DNA of 40,378 bases from Streptomyces sp. AcH 505 (GCF_000818175.1 NZ_JTIY01000001.1:6147792-6188169), one strand, 5' to 3'; shown: positions 1-9,966, numbered from the stretch's first letter. A program made the numbers and translations. Notes: generated from the sequence alone by a model not told the origin.

Positions 1-154
1 AGCAGTCGTTGTCGCCGGCGTGGGCGACCGCCGTCCAGCCGCCGGGGCCGAGCGACGCGTAGGCGCAGCTGTCGGCGGTGGCGGGCACCGGAGCTGCGAG
101 CAGCCAGAGGAGCGCGGAGGCAGCCAGCAGCCGTCCGACGTGGGATCCGTACAC
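1..154 (-). CDS. Secreted protein, N-terminal part (runs off the left edge)
   Basis: Partial gene of about 51 codons, reading leftward out of the window. The GTG start at 154 opens a typical Sec signal peptide: basic start (GSHVGR), a hydrophobic core (LLAASALLWLLAAP) and a cleavage-like PATA-DS site. The mature part begins SCAYASLGPGGWTAVA and continues HAGDNDC, with two cysteines in the visible piece. There is no Shine-Dalgarno sequence. Instead CAATAT sits exactly 7 nt before the start, which suggests a leaderless transcript, although no convincing -35 box is present. It is divergent from the lipoprotein gene at 358. Function unknown; only export can be inferred. Confidence 0.6.
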   Translation of the reverse strand, partial: MYGSHVGRLLAASALLWLLAAPVPATADSCAYASLGPGGWTAVAHAGDNDC

Positions 155-206
155 GGGCGAGATATTGGACCCCGTTTTCTCGCGGCGCGCCGATAGTCCG
201 CTGGAT

Positions 207-223
207 TCCCCCAGATAGGGGGA
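207..223. promoter_or_regulatory. Inverted repeat in the divergent intergenic region
   Basis: TCCCCC-AGATA-GGGGGA is a perfect 6-bp dyad with a 5-nt loop, in the 203-bp gap between the divergent secreted-protein gene and the lipoprotein gene. It could be an operator, but no regulator is encoded beside it. A run of T residues follows at about 254-260. A possible ECF-sigma-like promoter (GAAC at 271-274, CGTA at 293-296, 18 nt apart) precedes the lipoprotein gene and is weak. Confidence 0.3.
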
Positions 224-357
224 TTTGGTGGGCACGAATTCTCGATTCACAAGTTTTTTTCGGCCGCTTTGAACGCTGAGCACCTCGCCGCCCGTACCTA
301 GGGCCATGAACGGCGCACCCGGGCGCTTCAACTAGCTTGCAGACAACGGGAGTTGAC

Positions 358-1281
358 ATGAACAGCAGGCGGAACGCCTCGCTCGTGGTGGCCGCGGTGG
401 CCGTATTGGCGCTGACGACGGCGTGCGGTCAGGAAAAGGGCACGCAGACCAACGGCCAGTCCGTCGGGGCGGCTCAGCCCGCGGCCGGCGGTTACGGGAC
501 CGACAGCGGATACGGCGCCGACACCAAGGCGGAAGCGGCCAAGCCCGCCGGTCAACTCGCCGTCTGGGACAGCGAGAAGCTGGGCAAGGTCGTCACGGAC
601 AGCGCTGGATTCACGCTCTACCGGTTCGACAAGGACACGGCGAGCCCGCCCAAGTCGAACTGCGAGGGCGCCTGTGCGACGGCCTGGCCGATCGTCGCGG
701 CCGACGGCGCCGAGGCCGCTCCCGGCGTCGACCCCTCGCTGATCGGCGAGGTCACCAGGGCCGACGGCACCAAGCAACTGACCATCGCCGGCTGGCCGAT
801 GTACCGCTACGCCAAGGACACCAACCCCGGCGACGCCACCGGACAGGGGGTGGGCGGTACCTGGTTCGCCGCGGCCCCGGACGGCAAGAAGGCCGCACCG
901 GCCGCCGCCACCGCCGACCTGCCGGGACTCTCCGTCCGCAAGGACCCGAAACTCGGCGACATCATGGTGGACGCGCGGGGAATGACGGTCTATCGGTTCA
1001 CCAAGGACTCGGCCTGGCCGATGAAGTCGGCCTGCACCGGCGCCTGCCTCGACAAGTGGCCGGTTGTCGCCCCCCTCGACATAAAGGACACGAAGGGGAT
1101 CATCAAGAAGGGATTCGTGACCTTCAACCGTCCCGACGGACTCAAGCAGCAGAGCGTCGACTGCTGGCCCGTCTATACCTTTGCCGGTGACAAGAAGCCC
1201 GGTGATGTCAATGGTCAGGGCGTGGGCGGCACATGGTTCGCCGCCTCCCCCGACGCCAAGCCGGTCGGAGCGCCCAAGTAG
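358..1281 (+). CDS. Lipoprotein with secreted repeats (PF03640 type)
   Basis: Exported lipoprotein of 307 aa. The start is ATG 358, preceded by GGGAG at 348-352; an upstream in-frame TTG at 337 has no ribosome site. The N-terminus has a signal peptide ending in a lipobox (LTTAC) with lipid-modified Cys23. The rest is made of two related pairs of the 'secreted repeat of unknown function' family: GKVVTDSAGFTLYRF and GDIMVDARGMTVYRF, each followed by a C-x-GAC-x-x-x-WP segment, and two GQGVGGTWFAA units closing each half. Conserved paired cysteines and tryptophans suggest a stable extracytoplasmic fold. The family's biochemical role is not established; related proteins have been discussed as electron-transfer or cell-envelope factors. 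The gene ends at a strong terminator, so it looks monocistronic. Confidence 0.85.
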   Translation: MNSRRNASLVVAAVAVLALTTACGQEKGTQTNGQSVGAAQPAAGGYGTDSGYGADTKAEAAKPAGQLAVWDSEKLGKVVTDSAGFTLYRFDKDTASPPKSNCEGACATAWPIVAADGAEAAPGVDPSLIGEVTRADGTKQLTIAGWPMYRYAKDTNPGDATGQGVGGTWFAAAPDGKKAAPAAATADLPGLSVRKDPKLGDIMVDARGMTVYRFTKDSAWPMKSACTGACLDKWPVVAPLDIKDTKGIIKKGFVTFNRPDGLKQQSVDCWPVYTFAGDKKPGDVNGQGVGGTWFAASPDAKPVGAPK

Positions 1282-1307
1282 TCCCCACGTCGCGCCTCCG
1301 GCCCACT

Positions 1308-1345
1308 GGTCCGCCCTCCTGCCCCCCCCGGCACGAGGGCGGACC
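1308..1345 (+). terminator. Terminator of the lipoprotein gene
   Basis: GGTCCGCCCTC at 1308-1318 pairs perfectly with GAGGGCGGACC at 1335-1345 across a C-rich 16-nt loop. It begins 26 nt after the stop codon. There is no U-tract, as is usual in Streptomyces. The stretch 1346-1489 up to the methyltransferase gene must hold that gene's promoter, but no box pair with good spacing is convincing. Confidence 0.65.
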
Positions 1346-1489
1346 GGCCGCATGTGCCAGCGGTGTGTGACCAAGAACGGATCTCTAATTTCCGTTTGGG
1401 CTCGCTCTCTTGGCGGTCGATCAGTAGCCTCGCTTCGAACAACCGGCCGCGTCCCGGCCGCAACCCGTGGCGACTTGTTGGAGACATCG

Positions 1490-2299
1490 ATGGAGCGTCC
1501 CGCCTGGGCCCCGCGAGGCATCGACATATCGATGCCGAGCGTTTCCCGCATTTACGACTACTATTTGGGCGGTTCGCACAATTTCGAGGTGGACAGGGAA
1601 GCCGCGCGGAAGGCAATCGGCTTCCTGCCGGGTCTTCCGGCGATCATGAAGGCGAACCGCGCATTCATGCGCCGCGCCGTGAATTTCGCCCTGGACGACG
1701 GCATCACCCAGTTCCTCGACATCGGCTCCGGCATTCCCACCTTCGGAAATGTGCACGAGGTCGCGCAGGCCGCGGAGCCAGCGGCGCGCGTGCTGTACGT
1801 CGACCACGACCCGGTCGCCGTCGCACACAGTGAGGCGGTGCTCGCCGAGAACGACAACGCTGTCGTGATGGCCGCAGACCTCCGCAAGCCGCAGCAGATC
1901 CTGACCGGCTCCGAGGCCCGGCTGCTGGACCTCGACCGGCCGGTCGCGCTGCTCCTCGTCGCCGTCCTGCACTTCCTGGAGGACGCCGACAAGCCGTACG
2001 AGGCCGTCGCCGAGCTGCGCGACGCGCTCGCGCCCGGCAGCCTGCTGATCCTCACGCACGCCTCGTACGAGGGCATCCCCGCCACCGAGGAGCAGGCGGG
2101 CGGCGCCGTCGGCGTCTACCGCACCATCCGCAATCCGCTGGTGATGCGCGGCCGGGCGGAGACCGCGCGCTTCTTCGACGGCTTCGACCTGGTCGAACCC
2201 GGTCTGGTCGCGATGCCCGAATGGCGGCCCGACACCCCCGTGGCCCAGGCGGATCCGTTCGCCTTCTCGGGCTTCGCCGGGGTTGGGCGCAAGGCGTGA
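1490..2299 (+). CDS. SAM-dependent methyltransferase, DUF574/Methyltransf_19 family
   Basis: Cytoplasmic methyltransferase-fold protein of 269 aa. The start ATG 1490 has GGAG at 1480-1483; longer in-frame readings extend into the previous terminator and are rejected. The N-terminus carries the family signature (ISMPSVSRIYDYYLGGSHNFEVD), including the typical R-x-Y-D-Y-x-L-G-G. The SAM-binding region follows: QFLDIGSGIPT is motif I and VLYVDHDPVAVAHSEAVL is the acidic beta2 end that would hold the ribose. PVALLLVAVLHFLEDAD matches the motif IV region. This family is greatly expanded in Streptomyces and substrates are unknown for most members. The stop codon overlaps the start of the downstream c-di-GMP gene by one base, so the two are translationally coupled. 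Confidence 0.85.
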   Translation: MERPAWAPRGIDISMPSVSRIYDYYLGGSHNFEVDREAARKAIGFLPGLPAIMKANRAFMRRAVNFALDDGITQFLDIGSGIPTFGNVHEVAQAAEPAARVLYVDHDPVAVAHSEAVLAENDNAVVMAADLRKPQQILTGSEARLLDLDRPVALLLVAVLHFLEDADKPYEAVAELRDALAPGSLLILTHASYEGIPATEEQAGGAVGVYRTIRNPLVMRGRAETARFFDGFDLVEPGLVAMPEWRPDTPVAQADPFAFSGFAGVGRKA

Positions 2300-4467
2300 T
2301 GGTGCCGTCGCAGGCGTCGGGCTCCGCAGAGGACCCGGACGGCCTGGAAGACAGACTCCGCCGGTTCGCGACGATCTGGAGCCGGGCGGTCTTCCCGTCC
2401 GCGGCCACGTCGCTGACCCGCCCCGAGTTCGAGAAGCTTCTGCTGCCGCTGGCCCGCGAGTTGAACCTGGCGCTGCACGCGCGCCACTTCGACAACGCGC
2501 CGGCGCAGCGGGTGGGCACCGCCCTGGTGACGCTGCACTGCACCGACCCCGAGGCGCTCGCCCGTACGCTCGGCGTCGTCGACTCGTACCTGGTGCTCTA
2601 CTGCGGCACGGAGGAACTCGGCGCCGAGGAGGGCAGGGCACGCTGCGCCCGGCTGCAGCACGCGCTGGCCGGCGGATTCGCCCAGGCGCTGCGCGAGCGC
2701 ACCCTCGCCGAGCAGGAGGCCATCGCACGCTCGGCCCTCTCGGCGCGCAGCAGCGCCGAGGAGGCGCTGCACGCCACCCAGGCCCGGTTCCTCGCCGTGT
2801 TCGAGGGCGCGGCCATCGGCATCGTCATCGCCGACCTCGAAGGCAATGTGCTGGAGGTCAACGACACCCTCACCAAGATGTTCGGCGGGCTCGAACACCA
2901 TGTGCGCAGCCGCAACGTCAACCAGTGGGTGCACCCCGAGGACCGCCCCCAGGTCTGGCGGCTGCACGGCGAACTGGTGCGCGGTGAGCGCGAACACTTC
3001 CGGGCGGAGAAGCCCTTCTACCGCAACGACGGCACGGTCCTGTGGACCAATCTGACGTTCTCGCTGCTGCGGGACGCCGAGGGGCAGCCGCAGTACCAGT
3101 TGGCGCTGCTGGAGGACACCACCGAGCGCAGGCTGCTCAATCTGCGGCTGCGCTACGAGGCGACGCACGACGCGCTGACCGGACTGCCCAACCGGACGCT
3201 GTTCTTCGAACGGCTCGACAAGACCCTCGCGGCCCCGGACAACGCGCGCTTCGGGCTCTGCTACCTCGATCTCGACGGCTTCAAGGCCATCAACGACAGC
3301 CTCGGCCACTCGTCGGGCGACCGGCTGCTGGTCGAGGTCGCCGACCGGCTGCAGAGCTGCGCGACGGCGCCGGGCGAGATGGTCGCGCGGCTCGGCGGCG
3401 ACGAGTTCGTCGCCCTGACCACCGGGCCCGACACCCAGACCGAGGTCGCCGACCTGGCATCGCGGATCCTCGGCGCGCTCGCCACCCCGATCCGGCTCGA
3501 CGGCAGGGAATTCACCGTCCGGGGCAGCATCGGAGTGGTGGAGGGCCTCGCCGCGGAGCACACGGCGGCCGCGGTGCTGCGCAGCGCCGACATCACGATG
3601 TACCGGGCCAAGGCGGCGGGCGGCAACCGCTTCGAGCTGGCCGACCCGGAGGCCGACGCCCGCGCCATCACCCGGCACGGACTGACCACCGCGCTGCCGG
3701 CCGCGCTGGAGCGCGACGAGTTCTTCATCGAGTACCAGCCGCTGGTACGGCTCGACGACGCCACCGTGCACGGCGCCGAGGCGCTGGTGCGCTGGCACCA
3801 TCCGCAGCACGGCGTGCTCGCCCCCGACCGCTTCATCGCGCTCGCCGAGCGCACCGGGCTGATCGTGCCGCTCGGCCGCTGGGTGCTGGAACAGTCCGTG
3901 CGCCAGGCGATGCTGTGGCAGGACGACCGGCCCGAGGGCGCGGCGCCGGGGCTGCTGACCGTCAACGTCAACCTCTCGCCCACCCAGCTGCACCACCCCG
4001 GGCTCGTCGCCGACACGGTGGACATCCTCGAACGCGTCGGGCTGCCGCCGGGCGCGCTCTGCCTGGAGGTCACCGAGTCGGCGCTGATCGGCGCCGACGA
4101 GGATCTGCTCAAACCGCTGCGCCAGCTCGCCGAGATGGGCGTGGAGATAGCGCTGGACGACTTCGGCACCGGCTACTCGAACCTGGCGAATCTGCGCCGG
4201 CTGCCGGTGAGCGTCCTCAAGCTGGATCGTTCCTTCACACAGGGCATGCAGCAGCATCCGGCCGACGAGGTCGACCTCAAGATCGTGGAGGGCATCGTCT
4301 CGCTCGCGCACAGCCTGGATCTGGCCGTGACGGTGGAGGGCGTCGAGACGGGCGCACAGGCGGACCATCTGCGCCGGCTTGGCTGCGACACCGCACAGGG
4401 CTGGTACTACGCCCGCCCGGGCCCGCCCAGCCAACTGCACCGGCTGCTGCTGGTGGACGCGGTCTAG
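2299..4467 (+). CDS. rmdA: PAS-GGDEF-EAL cyclic di-GMP turnover protein (RmdA type)
   Basis: Soluble 722-aa protein with no membrane segment: an N-terminal alpha-helical region (about 1-155), a PAS domain (about 158-275), GGDEF (about 288-445) and EAL (about 465-720). The cyclase motif RLGGDEF is intact at 366-370. I see no RxxD inhibitory I-site before it. The phosphodiesterase motifs are also intact: EAL at 494-496, NVNLSP, LEVTES, DDFGTGYS at 620-627, LKLD and TVEGVET. Both activities are therefore possible. The architecture matches RmdA of S. coelicolor and S. venezuelae, which controls development. The start could be ATG 2299, overlapping the methyltransferase stop, or GTG 2296; ATG is chosen. 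Symbol assigned from architecture and neighbourhood (sdh genes nearby), so moderately sure. Confidence 0.9.
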   Translation: MVPSQASGSAEDPDGLEDRLRRFATIWSRAVFPSAATSLTRPEFEKLLLPLARELNLALHARHFDNAPAQRVGTALVTLHCTDPEALARTLGVVDSYLVLYCGTEELGAEEGRARCARLQHALAGGFAQALRERTLAEQEAIARSALSARSSAEEALHATQARFLAVFEGAAIGIVIADLEGNVLEVNDTLTKMFGGLEHHVRSRNVNQWVHPEDRPQVWRLHGELVRGEREHFRAEKPFYRNDGTVLWTNLTFSLLRDAEGQPQYQLALLEDTTERRLLNLRLRYEATHDALTGLPNRTLFFERLDKTLAAPDNARFGLCYLDLDGFKAINDSLGHSSGDRLLVEVADRLQSCATAPGEMVARLGGDEFVALTTGPDTQTEVADLASRILGALATPIRLDGREFTVRGSIGVVEGLAAEHTAAAVLRSADITMYRAKAAGGNRFELADPEADARAITRHGLTTALPAALERDEFFIEYQPLVRLDDATVHGAEALVRWHHPQHGVLAPDRFIALAERTGLIVPLGRWVLEQSVRQAMLWQDDRPEGAAPGLLTVNVNLSPTQLHHPGLVADTVDILERVGLPPGALCLEVTESALIGADEDLLKPLRQLAEMGVEIALDDFGTGYSNLANLRRLPVSVLKLDRSFTQGMQQHPADEVDLKIVEGIVSLAHSLDLAVTVEGVETGAQADHLRRLGCDTAQGWYYARPGPPSQLHRLLLVDAV

Positions 4468-4493
4468 GACCTGATCCGAACGACAGGCCCTAG
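4464..4493. terminator. Bidirectional hairpin between rmdA and the LysR gene
   Basis: CTAGG-A-CCTG at 4464-4473 and CAGG-C-CCTAG at 4484-4493 form a stem with one mismatch and a 10-nt loop. The TAG stop codons of both convergent genes lie inside the two arms. The short stem makes termination strength uncertain. Confidence 0.4.
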
Positions 4494-5398
4494 GACTCCG
4501 GGTTCCCGGCGGGCCGTGCGGCCTGGGTGGACAGGAGCACGCGCTGCAGTTCCCTGGCGGCGCGTGGCGGTGCCACGTCCGTACGGCGCGCCAGCGCGAT
4601 CGTACGGCGCAGGCCCGGCCTCGCCAGCGCGGTGACGCGCAGGTCGCGGCCCGCACGGGCCGCGACCATGCTCGGTACGACGGCGACCCCGAGGCCCGCC
4701 CGTACGAAGCCCAGGACGGCGTCCATCTCGCCGCCCTCGACGGTGAACGCCGGCTCGAACCCCGCCGCCCGGCAGGCGGCGACGGTCAGCTCGCGCAGGT
4801 CGTAGCCGTGCCGGAACATCACCAGCGGCTGGCCCTGCAGATCGGCGATCCTGACCGGCCGCCGCGGCGCCGGGCTCGCCGCCGACGAGACCACGACCAG
4901 GTCCTCCTGGAGCAGTTCGACGGTGCTCAGCGCCGGTGAGGGCGTCGGCAGCGGCAGCACCACCAGCGCCAGGTCGAGCGCACCGCGCGCCAGATCACGT
5001 ACCAGGTCGTGCGAGCCGCTCTCCTCGATCAGCAGCTCGATACCGGGGTGCAGGTCGTGGAAGGTGCGCAGCACCTCGGGCAGCAGGCCTGTGCACAGGC
5101 TGGGCGGCGCGCCGAGCCTGACCCGGCCGCGCCGCAGCTGGACCAGCTCCTGCACCTCGTGCCGCGCGGTCTCCGCGTCGGCGAGGATCCGCCGGGCCAG
5201 CGGGAGCAGCGCCTCGCCCGCCTCGGTGAGGGAGACGTTGCCGCGCGCCCGGCTGAACAGCTCGGCCCCCAGCTCGTTCTCCAGCGACTTGATCTGCTGG
5301 GACAGCGAGGGCTGTGCCACATGGACCCGCTCGGCCGCGTGGGTGAAGTGCCGGGTCTCGGCGACGGCCACGAAGTAGTGAAGCTGATGGAACTGCAC
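4490..5398 (-). CDS. LysR-family transcriptional regulator, divergent from sdhCAB
   Basis: LysR-type regulator of 302 aa. The N-terminal winged helix-turn-helix is clear (QFHQLHYFVAVAETRHFTHA, then VAQPSLSQQIKSLENELG), followed by the linker helix and a LysR-substrate domain (about 90-295) with the usual two alpha/beta lobes. I chose GTG 5398 because the family begins at this FHQLHYF segment. Extended in-frame starts would run through the operator and into the sdhC promoter. TATCAT lies 6 nt before this GTG and overlaps the dyad arm, which suggests autorepression and a leaderless message. Divergence from sdhC with 82 bp between starts makes the sdh operon the obvious target. The inducer is unknown. 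Confidence 0.85.
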   Translation of the reverse strand: MQFHQLHYFVAVAETRHFTHAAERVHVAQPSLSQQIKSLENELGAELFSRARGNVSLTEAGEALLPLARRILADAETARHEVQELVQLRRGRVRLGAPPSLCTGLLPEVLRTFHDLHPGIELLIEESGSHDLVRDLARGALDLALVVLPLPTPSPALSTVELLQEDLVVVSSAASPAPRRPVRIADLQGQPLVMFRHGYDLRELTVAACRAAGFEPAFTVEGGEMDAVLGFVRAGLGVAVVPSMVAARAGRDLRVTALARPGLRRTIALARRTDVAPPRAARELQRVLLSTQAARPAGNPES

Positions 5399-5406
5399 GA
5401 TGACAT

Positions 5407-5423
5407 GATAGGCCCTGCCTATC
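5407..5423. promoter_or_regulatory. LysR-type operator (T-N11-A dyad)
   Basis: GATAGGC-CCT-GCCTATC is a perfect 7-bp inverted repeat containing T5409-N11-A5421, the LysR recognition pattern. Its centre is about 66 bp before the inferred sdhC start point and a few bases before the LysR gene start. This is the classic position of a LysR recognition site. Confidence 0.7.
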
Positions 5424-5443
5424 GACATGAGCCGCACCATGTC

Positions 5444-5473
5444 TTGGACCTCTTGAGCCGTGGCCTCTAGCGT
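5444..5473 (+). promoter_or_regulatory. Promoter of sdhCAB, probably leaderless
   Basis: TTGGAC (5444-5449), an 18-nt spacer and TAGCGT (5468-5473) form a good HrdB-type promoter. The -10 box ends 7 nt before ATG 5481 and there is no ribosome site in front of that ATG, so transcription probably starts at the start codon. Confidence 0.55.
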
Positions 5474-5480
5474 CATGCAC

Positions 5481-6188
5481 ATGGCTCTGGCAACGCGGAC
5501 GGACAAACGGCCGTCCCTGCCCCGCACCCTGTGGGGATCGACGGTCGGCAAGAAGACGATCATGGCGGTGAGCGGGCTTGTCATGCTCGGCTACCTGGTC
5601 GTCCACATGTACGGCAACCTCAAGATCTTCTTCGGCCTCGACAGCTTCAACAGCTACGCGCACTGGCTGCGGACCATGGGCGAGCCGCTGCTGCACTACT
5701 CCTGGGCCCTGTGGATCGTCCGCGTGGGACTTGTCGCCGCCGTCGTCCTGCACGGCGTCTGCGCCTACCAGCTCAGCCGCCGCGACCTCGCGGCGCGGCC
5801 GGTGAAGTACGCGCACAAGCGGCAGCGCACGAGCTACGCGACCCGCACCATGCGCTGGGGCGGGATCATCCTGGCCCTGTTCATCGTCTGGCACATCCTC
5901 GACCTGACGACCGGGACCGTGCACTCGGGCGGCTTCCAGGAGGGCCACCCGTACGAGAACGTCGTGGACACCTTCTCCCGCTGGTGGAACGACGTCATCT
6001 ACATCGTCGCGATGCTCGCCCTCGGGCTGCACATCCAGCACGGCTTCTGGAGCGCGGCGCAGACGCTCGGCGTCGGCAGCCCCACCAGGGAGCGCGTGCT
6101 CAAGGCCACGGCCAACCTGCTGGCGCTGGTGCTGACCGCGGGCTTCATAGTCGTGCCCGTCTCCGTGATGACCGGACTGGTGAACTGA
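5481..6188 (+). CDS. sdhC: Succinate dehydrogenase/fumarate reductase cytochrome b subunit
   Basis: Integral membrane anchor of 235 aa for the succinate dehydrogenase encoded downstream, of the b558 SdhC type in which one subunit carries all membrane helices. Five hydrophobic segments are visible: [66 protein letters not shown] and [15 protein letters not shown]. Histidines in several of them (VVHMYG, LHGVCA, VWHILD, LHIQHG) are suitable ligands for two b hemes. ATG 5481 is preferred over GTG 5460 and ATG 5475 because of the leaderless promoter geometry. One base separates its stop from sdhA, so the genes form one operon. No separate SdhD gene is present, as expected for this type. Confidence 0.9.
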   Translation: MALATRTDKRPSLPRTLWGSTVGKKTIMAVSGLVMLGYLVVHMYGNLKIFFGLDSFNSYAHWLRTMGEPLLHYSWALWIVRVGLVAAVVLHGVCAYQLSRRDLAARPVKYAHKRQRTSYATRTMRWGGIILALFIVWHILDLTTGTVHSGGFQEGHPYENVVDTFSRWWNDVIYIVAMLALGLHIQHGFWSAAQTLGVGSPTRERVLKATANLLALVLTAGFIVVPVSVMTGLVN

Positions 6189-6189
6189 A

Positions 6190-8162
<1,973 letters not shown>

Positions 8163-8166
<4 letters not shown>

Positions 8167-8909
8167 AGCTCACCCTGCGCGTCTGGCGTCAGCGCGACGC
8201 GGCGGCGCCCGGCGCGATGGTCACCTACGCCATCGACGGCATCTCCGAGGACATGTCGTTCCTGGAGATGCTCGACACCCTCAACGAGGAACTCATCCTC
8301 AAGGGCGACCAGCCGGTCGCCTTCGACCACGACTGCCGCGAGGGCATCTGCGGCGCCTGCGGTGTCGTCATCAACGGCGACGCCCACGGCCCCGAGCGCA
8401 CCACCACCTGCCAGCTGCACATGCGCCACTTCAATGACGGCGACACCATCGACGTCGAACCGTGGCGGGCCGGGGCCTTCCCCGTCGTCAAGGACCTCGT
8501 GGTGGACCGCTCGGCGTTCGACCGGATCATCGGCTCCGGCGGTTACATCACCGCGCCCACCGGCGCGGCCCCCGAGGCACACGCCACGCAAGTGCCCAAG
8601 CCGGACGCGGACTTCGCCTTCGAGCACGCCGAGTGCATCGGCTGCGGCGCGTGTGTGGCCGCCTGCCCCAACGGCTCGGCGATGCTCTTCACCTCGGCGA
8701 AGATCAACCACCTCAACGTGCTGCCGCAGGGCGGGCCCGAGCGTGAGACCCGGGTGCTCGACATGGTCGCGACCATGGACGACGAGGGCTTCGGCGGCTG
8801 CACCCTGGCCGGCGAATGCGCCACGGCCTGCCCCAAGGGCATCCCGCTGATGTCGATCACGTCGATGAACAAGGAGTGGCTGCGCGCCAACCGCAAGGTC
8901 GCCCGCTGA
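8163..8909 (+). CDS. sdhB: Succinate dehydrogenase/fumarate reductase iron-sulfur subunit
   Basis: Iron-sulfur subunit of 248 aa passing electrons from SdhA flavin to the membrane subunit. The plant-ferredoxin-like N-terminal domain has the [2Fe-2S] ligands in [10 protein letters not shown] plus a distal cysteine in TTCQLHM. The C-terminal domain has [14 protein letters not shown] and [15 protein letters not shown], supplying the ligands of the two other clusters. The middle cysteine spacing is C-x2-C-x2-C-x3-CP, as in class-typical SdhB. The start overlaps the sdhA stop (ATGA). It is the last gene of the operon; a short hairpin follows. Confidence 0.95.
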
Positions 8910-8930
8910 CGCCCGCCCGCTGACGCCCGC
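8902..8930. repeat. Tandem 14-bp duplication spanning the sdhB stop
   Basis: CCCGCTGACGCCCG occurs at 8902-8915 and again at 8916-8929, head to tail. The first copy contains the sdhB TGA codon, so the stop has a duplicated downstream copy. It looks like a replication-slippage event in GC-rich DNA. Confidence 0.6.
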
Positions 8931-8944
8931 CGGCCGACGCGGGC
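8925..8944. terminator. Hairpin between sdhB and the monooxygenase gene
   Basis: GCCCGC at 8925-8930 pairs with GCGGGC at 8939-8944 across 8 nt. It is short but lies exactly between two convergent stop codons. Termination role inferred. Confidence 0.35.
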
Positions 8945-8947
8945 CCG

Positions 8948-9952
8948 CTAACGCAGCCCGCGCAGCTCCGCCAGCCGGCGGTACGAGTCGAGGAGCGCGT
9001 CCCCGTCGTACGTGCTGGTCGTGACCAGGAACTCGTCGGCCCCGGTGCGCGCCAGCAGCTTGTCGAGAGCGGCGGACACCTCGTCGGCCGTGCCGTACAG
9101 CTGGCCGTCCCGCGCCTCCTCGAACAGCGTGCGCTCCCGCGCGGTCATCGGGGTGTCCAGGACCGTGTCGACGGGGACGAGCGGCGGGAACGCGCCATGG
9201 GTGCGGGAGTACGCCGTGGACCACGCCTCGGGCAGCAGCAGCCTGCGGGCCTCCTCCGTGGTGGCGCCGACCGCCACGGTGCCCGAGACGACCACGTAGG
9301 GCCGCTCGCCCCAGGCGGAGGGCCGGAACCGCTCGCGGTACCCCTCGATGGCCCGGACCATGGCGTCCTCACCCCGTACGGCGGCGATGACCAGCGGCAG
9401 CCCGGCCTCGGCGGCCACCTGGGCGCCCTTCCCCGTGGCCAGCACGAACGCGGGCACCCGCAGTCCCTCGGCCGGATGGGCGTGCACCTGCGGATGGGCG
9501 CCCTGCTCACCGGTGAAATAGCCCAGCAGCTCGGCGAGCTGCCGGGGGAAGTCGTCCGCGTCCTGCTTGTCCCGGCCCAGCGCCTTGCGTATCCCGTCGG
9601 TGAATCCGACGGACCGGCCCAGGCCCATGTCGATCCGGCCGGGGAACAGCGACTCCAGCACCCCGAACTGCTCGGCGACGACGAGTGGCTGGTGGTTGGG
9701 CAGCATCACCCCGCCGGTGCCGACCCGGATCGTGCCGGTCGCCGCCGCAACGGCCGCGGCGAGCACGGTGGGCGCCGACCCGGCGACGCCCGGCACGCTG
9801 TGGTGCTCGGAGACCCAGAAGCGGTGGTAGCCCAGCTCCTCGATCCGCCCGGCGAACCGCACGGTGTCGCGCAGCACCCGAGGACCGTCCCGGCCCTGCC
9901 GGGTCCGGGAGCGGTCCAGTACGGAGAACGGGATGCCGGCCGTGATACTCAC
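8948..9952 (-). CDS. LLM-class flavin-dependent oxidoreductase (luciferase-like, MsnO8 type)
   Basis: Luciferase-like monooxygenase of 334 aa with the TIM-barrel signatures of the group: GIPFSVLDRSRTR at the N-terminus, then YHRFWVSEHHSVPGVAGSAP, TIRVGTGGVMLPNHQPLVVAEQFG and FPGRIDMGLGRS. The W-V-S-E-H-H segment is characteristic of the MsnO8/YhbW-like subgroup. Such enzymes use reduced FMN, usually delivered by a reductase or F420-independent flavin source, and their substrates are mostly unknown. No flavin reductase lies beside it, but the dodecin gene upstream on the same strand stores flavin. A strong hairpin separates the two, so they are probably transcribed separately. Function beyond the family cannot be assigned. 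Confidence 0.85.
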   Translation of the reverse strand: MSITAGIPFSVLDRSRTRQGRDGPRVLRDTVRFAGRIEELGYHRFWVSEHHSVPGVAGSAPTVLAAAVAAATGTIRVGTGGVMLPNHQPLVVAEQFGVLESLFPGRIDMGLGRSVGFTDGIRKALGRDKQDADDFPRQLAELLGYFTGEQGAHPQVHAHPAEGLRVPAFVLATGKGAQVAAEAGLPLVIAAVRGEDAMVRAIEGYRERFRPSAWGERPYVVVSGTVAVGATTEEARRLLLPEAWSTAYSRTHGAFPPLVPVDTVLDTPMTARERTLFEEARDGQLYGTADEVSAALDKLLARTGADEFLVTTSTYDGDALLDSYRRLAELRGLR

Positions 9953-9966
9953 CCTCAGTCCAACGC

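Noticed and set aside
1416..1430. TTGGCG and TAGCCT as a promoter of the methyltransferase gene
   Set aside because: They are only 9 nt apart, too close for a -35/-10 pair. The alternative TTGGGC is 23 nt away, too far.
2116..4656. An 846-codon open frame antisense to rmdA
   Set aside because: The plus strand encodes complete PAS, GGDEF and EAL domains. The antisense frame has low-complexity Arg/Gly/Gln composition and no motif.
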